This document shows, one piece after another, positions 37,786 to 49,560 of a DNA stretch of 64,000 bases. The DNA is from Atherix ibis (Eukaryota; Arthropoda; Insecta; Diptera; Athericidae). The notes below the pieces were generated by a model that had not been told where the DNA came from, did no database searches, and saw nothing but the letters and a program-made list of their open reading frames with translations. The stretch covers positions 43,290,954 to 43,354,953 of the forward strand of contig OY282609.1 of the NCBI GenBank assembly GCA_958298945.1, given 5' to 3'. Made by a program: the position numbers and the translations under genes. Each line of letters begins with the position of its first letter. Within the stretch, counting starts at the first letter, position 1.

Positions 37786-39136
37786 ATATTCAGTAGTATT
37801 TTTCAAGAGGAATATTCAGTGGCATTTTTCAAGAGGAATATTCAGTGGTATTTTTCAAGAGAAATATTCAGTGGTATTTTTCAAGAGTAATATTCAATGG
37901 TATTTTTCAAGAGGGCTATTCAGTGGTATTTTTCATGTGGAATATTCAGTGGTATTTTTCAAGAGGAATATTCAGTGGAATATTTCAAGAGGAATATTCA
38001 GTGGTATTTTTCAAGAGGAATATTCAGTGGTATTTTTCAATAGGAATATTCAGTGGTATTTTTCAAGAGGAATATTCAGTAGTATTTTTCAAGAGGAATA
38101 TTCAGTGGTATTTTTCAAGAGAAATATTCAATGGTATTTTTCAAGAGTAATATTCAATGGTATTTTTCAAGAGGACTATTCAGTGGTATTTTTCATGTGA
38201 AATATTCAGTGGTATTTTTCAAGAGGAATATTCAGTGGTATATTTCAAGAGGAATATTAAGTGGTATTTTTCAAGAAGAATATTCAGTGGTGTTTTGCAA
38301 GACGAATATTCAGTGATATTTTTTAAGAGGAATATTCAGTAATATTTTTTAAGAGGAATATTCAGTGGTATTTTTCAAGTGGAATATTCAGTGGTATTTT
38401 TCAAGAGGAATATTCAGTGGTATTTTTCAAGAGGAATATTCACTGGTATTTTTCAAGAGGAATATTCAGTTGTATTTTTCAAGAGGAATATTCAGTGGTA
38501 TTTTTCAAGTGGAATATTCAGTGGTATTTTTCAAGAGGAATATTCAGTGGTATTTTTCATGAGGAATATTCAGTGGTATTTTTCAAGAAGAATATTCAGT
38601 GGTATTTTGCAAGAGGAATATTCAATAGTATTTTTCAAGCGGAATATTCAGTGGTATTTTTCAAGAGGAATATTCAGTGGTATTTTTCAAGAAGAATATT
38701 CAGTGGTATTTTTCAAGTGAAATATTTAGTGGTATTTTTCGAGAGGAATATTCAGTGGTATTTTTCAAGAGGAATATTTAGTGGTATTTTTCAAGTGGAA
38801 TATTCAGTTGTATTTTTTAAGAGGAATATTCAGTGGTATTTTTCAAGAGGAATATTCAGTGGTATTTTTCAAGAGGAATATTCAATGGTATTTTTCAAGA
38901 GGAATATTCGGTGGTATTTTTCAAGAGGAATAATCAGAGGTATTTTTCAAAAGCAATATACAATTGTAATTTTCAAGAGGAATATTCAGTGGTATTTTTC
39001 AAGAGGAATATTCAGTGGTATTTTTCAAGAGGAATATTCAGTGGTATTTTTTAAGATGAATATTCGGTGGTATTTTTCAAGAGGAATGATCAGAGGTATT
39101 TTTCAAAAGCAATATTCAATTGTATTTTTCAAGAGA
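37785..39136 (+). repeat. 1,352-bp tandem duplication, copy A (52 monomers)
   Basis: Matched points 37,845/39,197, 38,131/39,483, 38,365/39,717, 38,417/39,769, 38,833/40,185 and 39,067/40,419 are all 1,352 bp apart, with identical translations over 61 to 243 codons. Shared rare changes (CATGTGAAATATTC, TTTTTCGAGAGG, TTTTTTAAGATG) confirm recent duplication. The left edge is near 37,785, where the preceding monomers differ (AGAGG against AGAGA). Confidence 0.92.
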
Positions 39137-40720
39137 AATATTCAGTAGTATTTTTCAAGAGGAATATTCAGTGGCATTTTTCAAGAGGAATATTCAGTGG
39201 TATTTTTCAAGAGAAATATTCAGTGGTATTTTTCAAGAGTAATATTCAATGGTATTTTTCAAGAGGGCTATTCAGTGGTATTTTTCATGTGGAATATTCA
39301 GTGGTATTTTTCAAGAGGAATATTCAGTGGAATATTTCAAGAGGAATATTCAGTGGTATTTTTCAAGAGGAATATTCAGTGGTATTTTTCAATAGGAATA
39401 TTCAGTGGTATTTTTCAAGAGGAATATTCAGTAGTATTTTTCAAGAGGAATATTCAGTGGTATTTTTCAAGAGAAATATTCAATGGTATTTTTCAAGAGT
39501 AATATTCAATGGTATTTTTCAAGAGGACTATTCAGTGGTATTTTTCATGTGAAATATTCAGTGGTATTTTTCAAGAGGAATATTCAGTGGTATATTTCAA
39601 GAGGAATATTAAGTGGTATTTTTCAAGAAGAATATTCAGTGGTGTTTTGCAAGACGAATATTCAGTGATATTTTTTAAGAGGAATATTCAGTAATATTTT
39701 TTAAGAGGAATATTCAGTGGTATTTTTCAAGTGGAATATTCAGTGGTATTTTTCAAGAGGAATATTCAGTGGTATTTTTCAAGAGGAATATTCACTGGTA
39801 TTTTTCAAGAGGAATATTCAGTTGTATTTTTCAAGAGGAATATTCAGTGGTATTTTTCAAGTGGAATATTCAGTGGTATTTTTCAAGAGGAATATTCAGT
39901 GGTATTTTTCATGAGGAATATTCAGTGGTATTTTTCAAGAAGAATATTCAGTGGTATTTTGCAAGAGGAATATTCAATAGTATTTTTCAAGCGGAATATT
40001 CAGTGGTATTTTTCAAGAGGAATATTCAGTGGTATTTTTCAAGAAGAATATTCAGTGGTATTTTTCAAGTGAAATATTTAGTGGTATTTTTCGAGAGGAA
40101 TATTCAGTGGTATTTTTCAAGAGGAATATTTAGTGGTATTTTTCAAGTGGAATATTCAGTTGTATTTTTTAAGAGGAATATTCAGTGGTATTTTTCAAGA
40201 GGAATATTCAGTGGTATTTTTCAAGAGGAATATTCAATGGTATTTTTCAAGAGGAATATTCGGTGGTATTTTTCAAGAGGAATAATCAGAGGTATTTTTC
40301 AAAAGCAATATACAATTGTAATTTTCAAGAGGAATATTCAGTGGTATTTTTCAAGAGGAATATTCAGTGGTATTTTTCAAGAGGAATATTCAGTGGTATT
40401 TTTTAAGATGAATATTCGGTGGTATTTTTCAAGAGGAATGATCAGAGGTATTTTTCAAAAGCAATATTCAATTGTATTTTTCAAGAGAAATATTCAGTAG
40501 TATTTTTCAAGAGGAATATTCAGTGGCATTTTTCAAGAGGAATATTCAGTGGTATTTTTCAAGAGAAATATTCAGTGGTATTTTTCAAGAGTAATATTCA
40601 ATGGTATTTTTCAAGAGGGCTATTCAGTGGTATTTTTCATGTGGAATATTCAGTGGTATTTTTCAAGAGGAATATTCAGTGGAATATTTCAAGAGGAATA
40701 TTCAGTGGTATTTTTCAAGA
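39137..40720 (+). repeat. 1,352-bp tandem duplication, copy B and partial third copy
   Basis: Copy B runs to about 40,488. The match to the unit start then continues to about 40,720, giving a partial third copy that ends where AAGAATTTTCAG replaces the expected sequence. After that the array enters the A-rich-monomer block (40,891-40,916). In all positions I compared, copies A and B looked identical. Confidence 0.9.
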
Positions 40721-40939
40721 AGAATTTTCAGTGGTATTTTGCAAGACGAATATTCAATAGTATTTTTCAAGTAGAATATTCAGTGGTATTTTTCAAGAGA
40801 GATATTCAGTGGTATTTTTCAAGAGGAATATTCAGTTGTATTTTTCAAGAGGAATATTCAGTGGTATTTGTCAAGAGGAATATTCGGTGGTATTTTTCAA
40901 GAAAAAAAATCAGAGGTATTTTTCAAGAGGAATATTCAG

Positions 40940-42410
40940 TAATATTTTTTAAGAGGAATATTCAGTGGTATTTTTCAAGTGGAATATTCAGTGGTATTTT
41001 TCAAGAGGAATATTCAGTGGTATTTTTCAAGAGGAATATTTAGTGGTATATTTCAAGAGGAATATTCAGTTGTATTTTTCAAGAGGAATATTCAGTGGTA
41101 TTTTTCAAGAGGAATATTCAGTGGTATTTTTCAAGAGGAATATTCAGTTGTATTTTTCAAGAGGAATATTCAGTGGTATTTTTCAAGTGGAATATTCAGT
41201 GGTATTTTTCAAGAGGAATATTCAGTGGTATTTTTCATGAGGAATATTCAGTGGTATTTTTCAAGAAGAATATTCAGTGGTATTTTGCAAGAGGAATATT
41301 CAATAGTATTTTTCAAGAGGAATATTCAGTGGTATTTTTCAAGAGGAATATTCAGTTGTATTTTGCAAGAGGAATATTCAGTGGTATTTTTCAAGAGGAA
41401 TATTCAGTGGTATTTTTCAAGAGGAATATTGAGTGGTATTTTTCAAGAGGAATATTCGGTGGTATTTTTCAAGAGGAATAATCAGAGGTATTTTTCAAAA
41501 GCAATATACAAATATATTTTTCAAGAGGAATATTCAGTGGTATTTTTCAAGAGGAATATTCAGTGGTATTTTTCAAGTGGAATATCCAGTGGTATTTTTC
41601 AAGAGGATTATTCAGTGGTATTTTTCAAGAGGAATATTCAGTGGTATTTTTCAAGAGGAATATTCAGTTGTAATTTTCAAGAGGAATATTCAGTGGTATT
41701 TTTCAAGAGGAATATTCAGTGGTATTTTTCAAGAGGAATATTTAGTGGTATTTTTCAAGAGGAATGTTTGGTGGTATTTTTCAAGAGGAATGATCAGAGG
41801 TATTTTTCAAAAGCAATATTCAATTGTATTTTTCAAGAGAAATATTCAGCTGTATTTTTGAAGAGGAATATTCAGTGGTATTTTTCAAGTGGAATATCCA
41901 GTGGTATTTTTCAAGAGGATTATTCAGTGGTATTTTTCAAGAGGAAAATTCAGTGGTATATTTCAAGTGGAATATTCAGTGGTATTTTTCAAGAGCAATA
42001 TTCAGTGCTATTTTTCAAGAGTAATATTCAGTAGTATTTTTCAAGAGGAATATTCAGTGGAATTTTTCAAGTGGAATATTCAGTGGTATTTTTCAAGAGG
42101 AATATTCAGTGGTATTTTTCAAGTGGAATATCCAGTGGTATTTTTCAAGAGGATTATTCAGTGGTATTTTTCAAGAGGAATATTCAGTGGTATTTTTCAA
42201 GTGGAATATTCAGTGGTATTTTTCAAGAGAAATATTCAGTGCTATTTAACAAGAGTAATATTCAGTAGTATTTTGCAAGAGGAATATTCAGTGGAATTTT
42301 TCAAGTGGAATATTCAGTGGTATTTTTCAAGAGGAATATTCAGTGGTATTTTTCAAGAGGAATATTCAGTGGTATTTTTCAATAGGAATATTCAGTGGTA
42401 TTTTTCAAGA
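40940..42410 (+). repeat. Downstream copy of the 15.2-16.7 kb block (offset 990 monomers)
   Basis: See 15,200-16,670 for the offsets. Differences from the upstream copy include CAAATATATTTTTC against CAAATGTATTTTTC near 41,512, GAGGAAAATTC and GTATATTTC near 41,942-41,960, and TATTTAACAAGAG near 42,244. The doubled 234-bp unit is retained. The 3' half of this block belongs to the 1,145-bp tandem pair that follows. Confidence 0.88.
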
Positions 42411-42978
42411 GGACTATTCAGTGGTTTTTTTTCATGTGGAATATTCAGTGGTATTTTTCAAGAGGAATATTCAGTGGAATATTTCAAGGGGAATATTAAG
42501 TGGTATTTTTCAAGAAGAATATTCAGTGGTATTTTGCAGGACGAATATTCAGTGATATTTTTCAAGAGGAATATTCAGTAATATTTTTCAAGAGGAATAT
42601 TCAGTGGTATTTTTCAAGAGGAATATTCAGTTGTATTTTTCAAGAGGAATATTCAATGGTATTTTTCAAGAGGAATATTCGGTGGTATTTTTCAAGAGGA
42701 ATAATCAGAGGTATTTTTCAAAAGCAATATACAATTGTATTTTTCAAGAGGAATATTCAGTGGTATTTTTCAAGAGGAATATTCAGTGGTATTTTTCAAG
42801 TGGAATATTCAGCGGTATTTTTCTAGAGGAAGATTCAGTGGTATTTTTCAAGAGGAATATTTAGTGGTATTTTTCAAGAGGAATATTCAGGTGTAATTTT
42901 CAAGAGGAATTATCAGTGGTATTTTTCAAGAGGAATATTCAGTGGTATTTTTCAAGAGGAATATTCAGTGGTATTTTT
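41834..42978 (+). repeat. 1,145-bp tandem duplication, copy A (44 monomers, one 27-bp)
   Basis: CAAGAGAAATATTCAGCTG at 41,834 and 42,979 marks the two unit starts. The length is 44 units of 26 plus one because a monomer at 42,425-42,451 has eight T before CATGTGG. That extra base is shared by both copies, so it arose before the duplication. Other shared rarities are TTTTCTAGAGGAAGATTC and CAGGTGTAATTTTC. Confidence 0.92.
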
Positions 42979-44123
42979 CAAGAGAAATATTCAGCTGTAT
43001 TTTTGAAGAGGAATATTCAGTGGTATTTTTCAAGTGGAATATCCAGTGGTATTTTTCAAGAGGATTATTCAGTGGTATTTTTCAAGAGGAAAATTCAGTG
43101 GTATATTTCAAGTGGAATATTCAGTGGTATTTTTCAAGAGCAATATTCAGTGCTATTTTTCAAGAGTAATATTCAGTAGTATTTTTCAAGAGGAATATTC
43201 AGTGGAATTTTTCAAGTGGAATATTCAGTGGTATTTTTCAAGAGGAATATTCAGTGGTATTTTTCAAGTGGAATATCCAGTGGTATTTTTCAAGAGGATT
43301 ATTCAGTGGTATTTTTCAAGAGGAATATTCAGTGGTATTTTTCAAGTGGAATATTCAGTGGTATTTTTCAAGAGAAATATTCAGTGCTATTTTGCAAGAG
43401 TAATATTCAGTAGTATTTTTCAAGAGGAATATTCAGTGGAATTTTTCAAGTGGAATATTCAGTGGTATTTTTCAAGAGGAATATTCAGTGGTATTTTTCA
43501 AGAGGAATATTCAGTGGTATTTTTCAATAGGAATATTCAGTGGTATTTTTCAAGAGGACTATTCAGTGGTTTTTTTTCATGTGGAATATTCAGTGGTATT
43601 TTTCAAGAGGAATATTCAGTGGAATATTTCAAGGGGAATATTAAGTGGTATTTTTCAAGAAGAATATTCAGTGGTATTTTGCAGGACGAATATTCAGTGA
43701 TATTTTTCAAGAGGAATATTCAGTAATATTTTTCAAGAGGAATATTCAGTGGTATTTTTCAAGAGGAATATTCAGTTGTATTTTTCAAGAGGAATATTCA
43801 ATGGTATTTTTCAAGAGGAATATTCGGTGGTATTTTTCAAGAGGAATAATCAGAGGTATTTTTCAAAAGCAATATACAATTGTATTTTTCAAGAGGAATA
43901 TTCAGTGGTATTTTTCAAGAGGAATATTCAGTGGTATTTTTCAAGTGGAATATTCAGCGGTATTTTTCTAGAGGAAGATTCAGTGGTATTTTTCAAGAGG
44001 AATATTTAGTGGTATTTTTCAAGAGGAATATTCAGGTGTAATTTTCAAGAGGAATTATCAGTGGTATTTTTCAAGAGGAATATTCAGTGGTATTTTTCAA
44101 GAGGAATATTCAGTGGTATTTTT
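42979..44123 (+). repeat. 1,145-bp tandem duplication, copy B
   Basis: Matched points 41,889/43,034, 42,071/43,216, 42,343/43,488, 42,604/43,749 and 42,916/44,061 are all 1,145 bp apart. The 27-bp monomer is at 43,570-43,596. Differences are few: GCTATTTTGC near 43,386 against GCTATTTAAC near 42,241, and TTTTTCAAGAGG near 43,415 against TTTTGCAAGAGG near 42,270. The next monomer (GAATATTCGGTGG) departs from the unit start, which closes the copy near 44,123. Confidence 0.92.
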
Positions 44124-47100
44124 CAAGAGGAATATTCGGTGGTATTTTTCAAGAGGAATATTCAGTTGTATTTTTCGAGAGGAATATTCAGTGGTATTTT
44201 TCAAGTGGAATATTCAGTGGTATTTTTCAAGAGGAATATTCAGTGGTATTTTTCATGAGGAATATTCAGTGGTATTTTTCAAGAAGAATATTCAGTGGTA
44301 TTGTGCAAGAGGAATATTCAGTGGTATTTTTCATGAGGAATATTCAGTGGTATTTTTCAAGAGGAATATTCAGTGGTATTTTGCAAGAGGAATATTCAAT
44401 AGTATTTTTCAAGCGGAATATTCAGTGGTATTTTTCAAGAGGAATATTCTGTGGTATTTTTCAAGAAGAATATTCAGTGGTATTTTTCAAGTGAAATATT
44501 TAGTGGCATTTTTCAAGAGGAATATTCAGTGGTATTTTTCAAGAGGAATATTCAGTGGTATTTTTCAAGTGGAATATTCAGTTGTATTTTTTAAGAGGAA
44601 TATTCAGTGGTATTTTTCAAGAGGAATATTCAGTGGTATTTTTCAAGAGGAATATTCAATGGTATTTTTCAAGAGGAATATTCGGTGGTATTTTTCAAGA
44701 GGAATAATCAGAGGTATTTTTCAAAAGCAATATACAATTGTATTTTTCAAGAGGAATATTCAGTGGTATTTTTCAAGAGGAATATTCAGTGGTATTTTTC
44801 AAGTGGAATATTCAGCGGTATTTTTCTAGAGGATTATTCAGTGGTATTTTTCAAGAGGAATATTTAGTGGTATTTTTCAAGAGGAATATTCAGTTGTAAT
44901 TTTCAAGAGGAATTATCAGTGGTATTTTTCAAGAGGAATATTCAGTAGTATTTTTCAAGAGGAATATTCAGTGGTATTTTTCAAGAGGAAAATTCGGTGG
45001 AATTTTTCAAGAGGAATGATCAGAGGTATTTTTCAAAACCAATATTCAATTGTATTTTTCAAGAGAAATATTCAGTAGTATTTTTCAAGAGGAATGTTCA
45101 GTGGCATTTTTCAAGTGGAATATTTAGTGGTATTTTTCAAGAGGAATATTCAGTGGTATTTTTCAAGAGGAATATTCACTGGTATTTTTCAATAGGAATA
45201 TTCAGTGGTATTTTTCAAGAGGAATATTCAGTAGTATTTTTCAAGAGGAATATTCAGTGGTATTTTTCAAGAGAAATATTCAGTGGTATTTTTCAAGAGT
45301 AATATTCAATGGTATTTTTCAAGAGGGCTATTCAGTGGTATTTTTCATGTGGAATATTCAGTGGTATTTTTCAAGAATAATATTCAGTGGAATATTTCAA
45401 GAGGAATATTCAGTGGTATTTTTCAAGAAGAATATTCAGTGGTATTTTGCAAGACGAATATTCAATAGTATTTTTCAAGTAGAATATTCAGTTGTATTTT
45501 TCAAGAGGAATATTCAGTGGTATTTTTCAAGAGGAATATTCAGTTGTATTTTTCAAGAGGAATATTCAGTGGTATTTGTCAAGATGAATATTCGGTGGCA
45601 TTTTTCAAGAAAAAAAATCAGAGGTATTTTTAAAAGCAATATAAAATTGTATTTTTCAAGAGGAATATTTAGTGGTATTTTTCAAGAGGAATATTCAGTT
45701 GTATTTTTCAATAGGAATATTCAGTGGTATTTTTCAAGAGGAATATTCAGTAATATTTTTTAAGAGGAATATTCAGTGGTATTTTTGAAGTGGAATATTC
45801 AGTGGTATTTTTCAAGAGGAATATTCAGTGGTGTTTTTCAAGAGGAATATTTAGTGGTATTTGTCAAGAGGAATATTCAGTTGTATTTTTCAAGAGGAAT
45901 ATTCAGTGGTATTTTTCAAGTGGAATATTCAGTGGTATTTTTCAAGAGGAATATTCAGTGGTATTTTTCGTGAGGATTATTCAGTGGTATTTTTCAAGAA
46001 GAATATTCAGTGGTATTTTGCAAGACGAATATTCAATAGTATTTTTCAAGTGGAATATTCAGTGGTATTTTTCAAGAGGAATATTCAGTTATATTTTTTA
46101 AGAGGAATAATCAGTGGTATTTTTCAAGTAGAATATTCAGTGGTATTTTTCAAGAGAAATATTCAGTGGTATTTTTCAAGAGTAATATTCAATGGTATTT
46201 TTCAAGAGGGCTATTCAGTGGTATTTTTAATGTGGAATATTCAGTGGTATTTTTCAAGAGGAATGATCAGAGGTATTTTTCGAAAGCAATATTCAATTGT
46301 ATTTTTCAAGAGAAATATTCAGTAGTATTTTTCAAGAGGAATATTCAGTGGCATTTTTCAAGTGGAATATTTAGTGGTATTTTTCAAGAGGAATATTCAG
46401 TGGTATTTTTCAAGAGGAATATTCAGTGGTATTTTTCAATAGGAATATTCAGTGGTATTTTTCAAGAGGAATATTCAGTAGTATTTTTCAAGAGGAATAT
46501 TCAGTGGTATTTTTCAAGAGAAATATTCAGTGGTATTTTTCAAGAGTAATATTCAATGGTATTTTTCAAGAGGGCTATTCAGTGGTACTTTTCATGTGGA
46601 ATATTCAGTGGTATTTTTCAAGAGGAATATTTAGTGGAATATTTCGAGAGGAATATTCAGTGGTATTTTTCAAGAAGAATATTCAGTGGTATTTTGCAAG
46701 ACGAATATTCAATAGTATTTTTCAAGTAGAATATTCAGTGTTATTTTCCAAGAGGAATATTCAGTGGTATTTTTCAAGAGGAATATTCAGTTGTATTTTT
46801 CAAGAGGAATATTCAGGGGTATTTGTCAAGAGGAATATTCGGTGGTATTTTTCAAGAAAAAAAATCAGAGGTATTTTTCAAAAGCAATATAAAATTGTAT
46901 TTTTCAAGAGGAATATTTAGTGGTATTTTTCAAGAGGAATATTCAGTAGTATTTTTCAATAGGAATATTCAGTGGTATTTTTCAAGAGGAATATTCAGTA
47001 ATATTTTTTAAGAGGAATATTCAGTGGTATTTTTCAAGTGGAATATTCAGTGGTATTTTTCAAGAGGAATATTCAGTGGTATTTTTCAAGAGGAATATTT

Positions 47101-47700
47101 AGTGGTATTTTTCAAGAGGAATATTCAGTTGTATTTTTCAAGAGGAATATTCAGTGGTATTTTTCAAGAGGAATATTCAGTGGTATTTTTCAAGAGGAAT
47201 ATTCAGTTGTATTTTTCAAGAGGAATATTCAGTGGTATTTTTCAAGTGGAATATTCAGTGGTATTTTTCAAGAGGTATATTCAGTGGTATTTTTCATGAG
47301 GAATATTCAGTGGTATTTTTCAAGAAGAATATTCAGTGGTATTTTGCAAGAGGAATATTCAATAGTATTTTTCAAGAGGAATATTCAGTGGTATTTTTCA
47401 AGAGGAATATTCAGTTGTATTTTGCAAGAGGAATATTCAGTGGTATTTTTCAAGTGGAATATTTAGTGGTATTTTGCAAGACGAATATTCAATAGTATTT
47501 TTCAAGTGGAATATTCAGTGGTATTTTTCAAGAGGAATATTCAGTTATATTTTTTAAGAGGAATAATCAGTTGTATTTTTCAAGTGGAATATTCAGTGGT
47601 ATTTTTCAAGAGGAATATTCAGTGGTATTTTTCAAGTGGAATATTCAGTGGTATTTTTCAAGAGGAATATTCAGTGGTATTTTTCATGAGGAATATTCAG
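44124..47700 (+). repeat. About 1,248-bp pair (48 monomers) within older satellite
   Basis: A-rich monomers at 45,599-45,624 and 46,846-46,871 and their flanks correspond at 1,247 bp before, and 1,248 bp after, a missing C at about 45,632. Matches include 45,257/46,504 and 45,763/47,011. The upstream copy lacks three monomers (78 bp) near 45,850 relative to 47,100. Bases 44,087-44,830 resemble the 17.0-17.5 and 19.5-20.2 kb region. Substitutions are more numerous than in the 22-40 kb domains. Confidence 0.78.
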
Positions 47701-47879
47701 TGTTATTTTTCAAGAAGAATATTCAGTGGTATTTTGCAAGAGGAATATTCAATTGTATTTTTCAAGCGGAATATTCAGTGGTATTTTTCAAGAGGAATAT
47801 TCAGTTTTATTTTTCAAGAAGAATATTCAGTGGTATTTTTCAAGTGGAATATTTAGTGGTATTTTTCAAGAGGAATATT

Positions 47880-49560
47880 CAGTGGTATTTTTCAAGTTAA
47901 ATATTTAGTGGTATTTTTCAAGAGGAATATTCAGTGGTATTTTTCAAGAGGAATATTCAGTGGTATTTTTCAAGTGGAGTATTCAGTGGTATTTTTTAAG
48001 AGAAATATTCTGTGGTATTTTTCAAGAGGAATATTCAGTGGTATCTTTCGAGAAGAATATTCAGTGGTATTTTTCAAGAAGAATATTTATGGTCTTTTTC
48101 AAGAGGAATATTCAGTGGTATTTTTCAAGAGGAATATTCAGTGGTATTTTTCAACAGGAATATTCAGTGGTATTTTTCAAGACGATTATTCCGTGGTATT
48201 TTTCAAGAGGAATATTCAGTGGTATTTTTCAAGAAGAATATTTATTGGTATTTTTCAAGAGGAATATTCAGCGGTATTTTTCAAGAGGAATAATCAGAGG
48301 TATTTTTCAAGAGCAATATACAATTGTATTTTTCAAGAGGAATATTCAGTTATATTTTTCAAGAGGAATATTCAGTGGTATTTTTCAAGAGGAATATTCA
48401 GTAGTATTTTTCAAGAGGAATATTCAGTGGTATTTTTAAGGTGGAATATTCGGTGGTATTTTTCAAGAGGGATAATCAGAGGTAATTTCAAAAGCAATAT
48501 TCAATTGTATTTTTCAAGAGGAATATTCGGTGGTATTTTTCAAGTGAAATATTCAGTGGTATTTTTCAACCGGAATATTTAGTGGTATTTTTCAAGAGTA
48601 ATATTCAGTGGTATTTTTCAAGAGAAATATTCAGCGGTATTTTTCAAGTGGAATATTCAGTGGTATTTTTCAAGAGGAATATTCAGTGGTATTTTTCATG
48701 AGGAATATTCTGTGGTATTTTTCAAGAAGAATATGCAGTGGTATTTTGCCAGAGGAATATTCAATAGTATTTTTCTAGCGGAATATTCAGTGGTATTTTT
48801 CAAGAGGAATATTCAGTGGTATTTTTCAAGAAGAATATTCAGTGGTATTTTTCAAGTGGAATATTTAGTGGTATTTGTCAAGAGGAATATTCAGTGGTAT
48901 TTTTCAAGAGAAATATTAAGTGGTATTTTTCAAGAGGAATATTCAGTTGTATTTTTTAAGGGGAATATTCAGTGGTATTTTTCAAGAGCAATATTCAGTG
49001 GTATTTTTCAAGAGGAATATTGAGTGGTATTTTTCAAGAGGAATATTCGGTGGTATTTTTCAAGAGGAATAATCAGAGGTATTTTTCAAAAGTAATATAC
49101 AAATGTATTTTTCAAGAGGAATATTCAGTGGTATTTTTCAAGAGGAATATTCAGTGGTATTTTTCAAGCGGAATATCCAGTGGTATTTTTCAAGAGGATT
49201 ACTCAGTGGTATTTTTCAAGAGGAACATTCAGTGGTATTTTTCAAGACGAATATTCAGTTGTACTTTTCAAGAGGAATATTCGGTGGTATTTTTCAAGAG
49301 GAATATTCAGTGGTATTTTTCAAGAGGAATATTCAGTGGTATTTTTCAAGAGGAATGTTTGGTGGTATTTTTCAAGACGAATGATCAGAGGTATTTTTCA
49401 AAAGCAATATTCAATTGTATTTTTCAAGCGAAATATTCAGCTGTATTTTTGAAGAGGAAAATTCAGTGGTATATTTCAAGTGAAATATTCAGTGGTATTT
49501 TTCAAGAGAAATATTCAGTGCTATTTTTCAAGAGTAATATTCAGTAGTATTTTTCAAGAC
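47880..49560 (+). repeat. Distant copy of the 11.05-12.6 kb region
   Basis: 47,908-48,440 corresponds to 11,067-11,600 (offset 36,841) and 48,972-49,547 to 12,028-12,603 (offset 36,944). The difference between the offsets reflects whole-monomer gains plus a 25-mer at about 48,481-48,495 (GGTAATTTCAAAAGC, one T short). The shared 25-bp AATATTTATGG monomer is the strongest marker. Private changes are more frequent here than at 11-12 kb. Confidence 0.82.
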
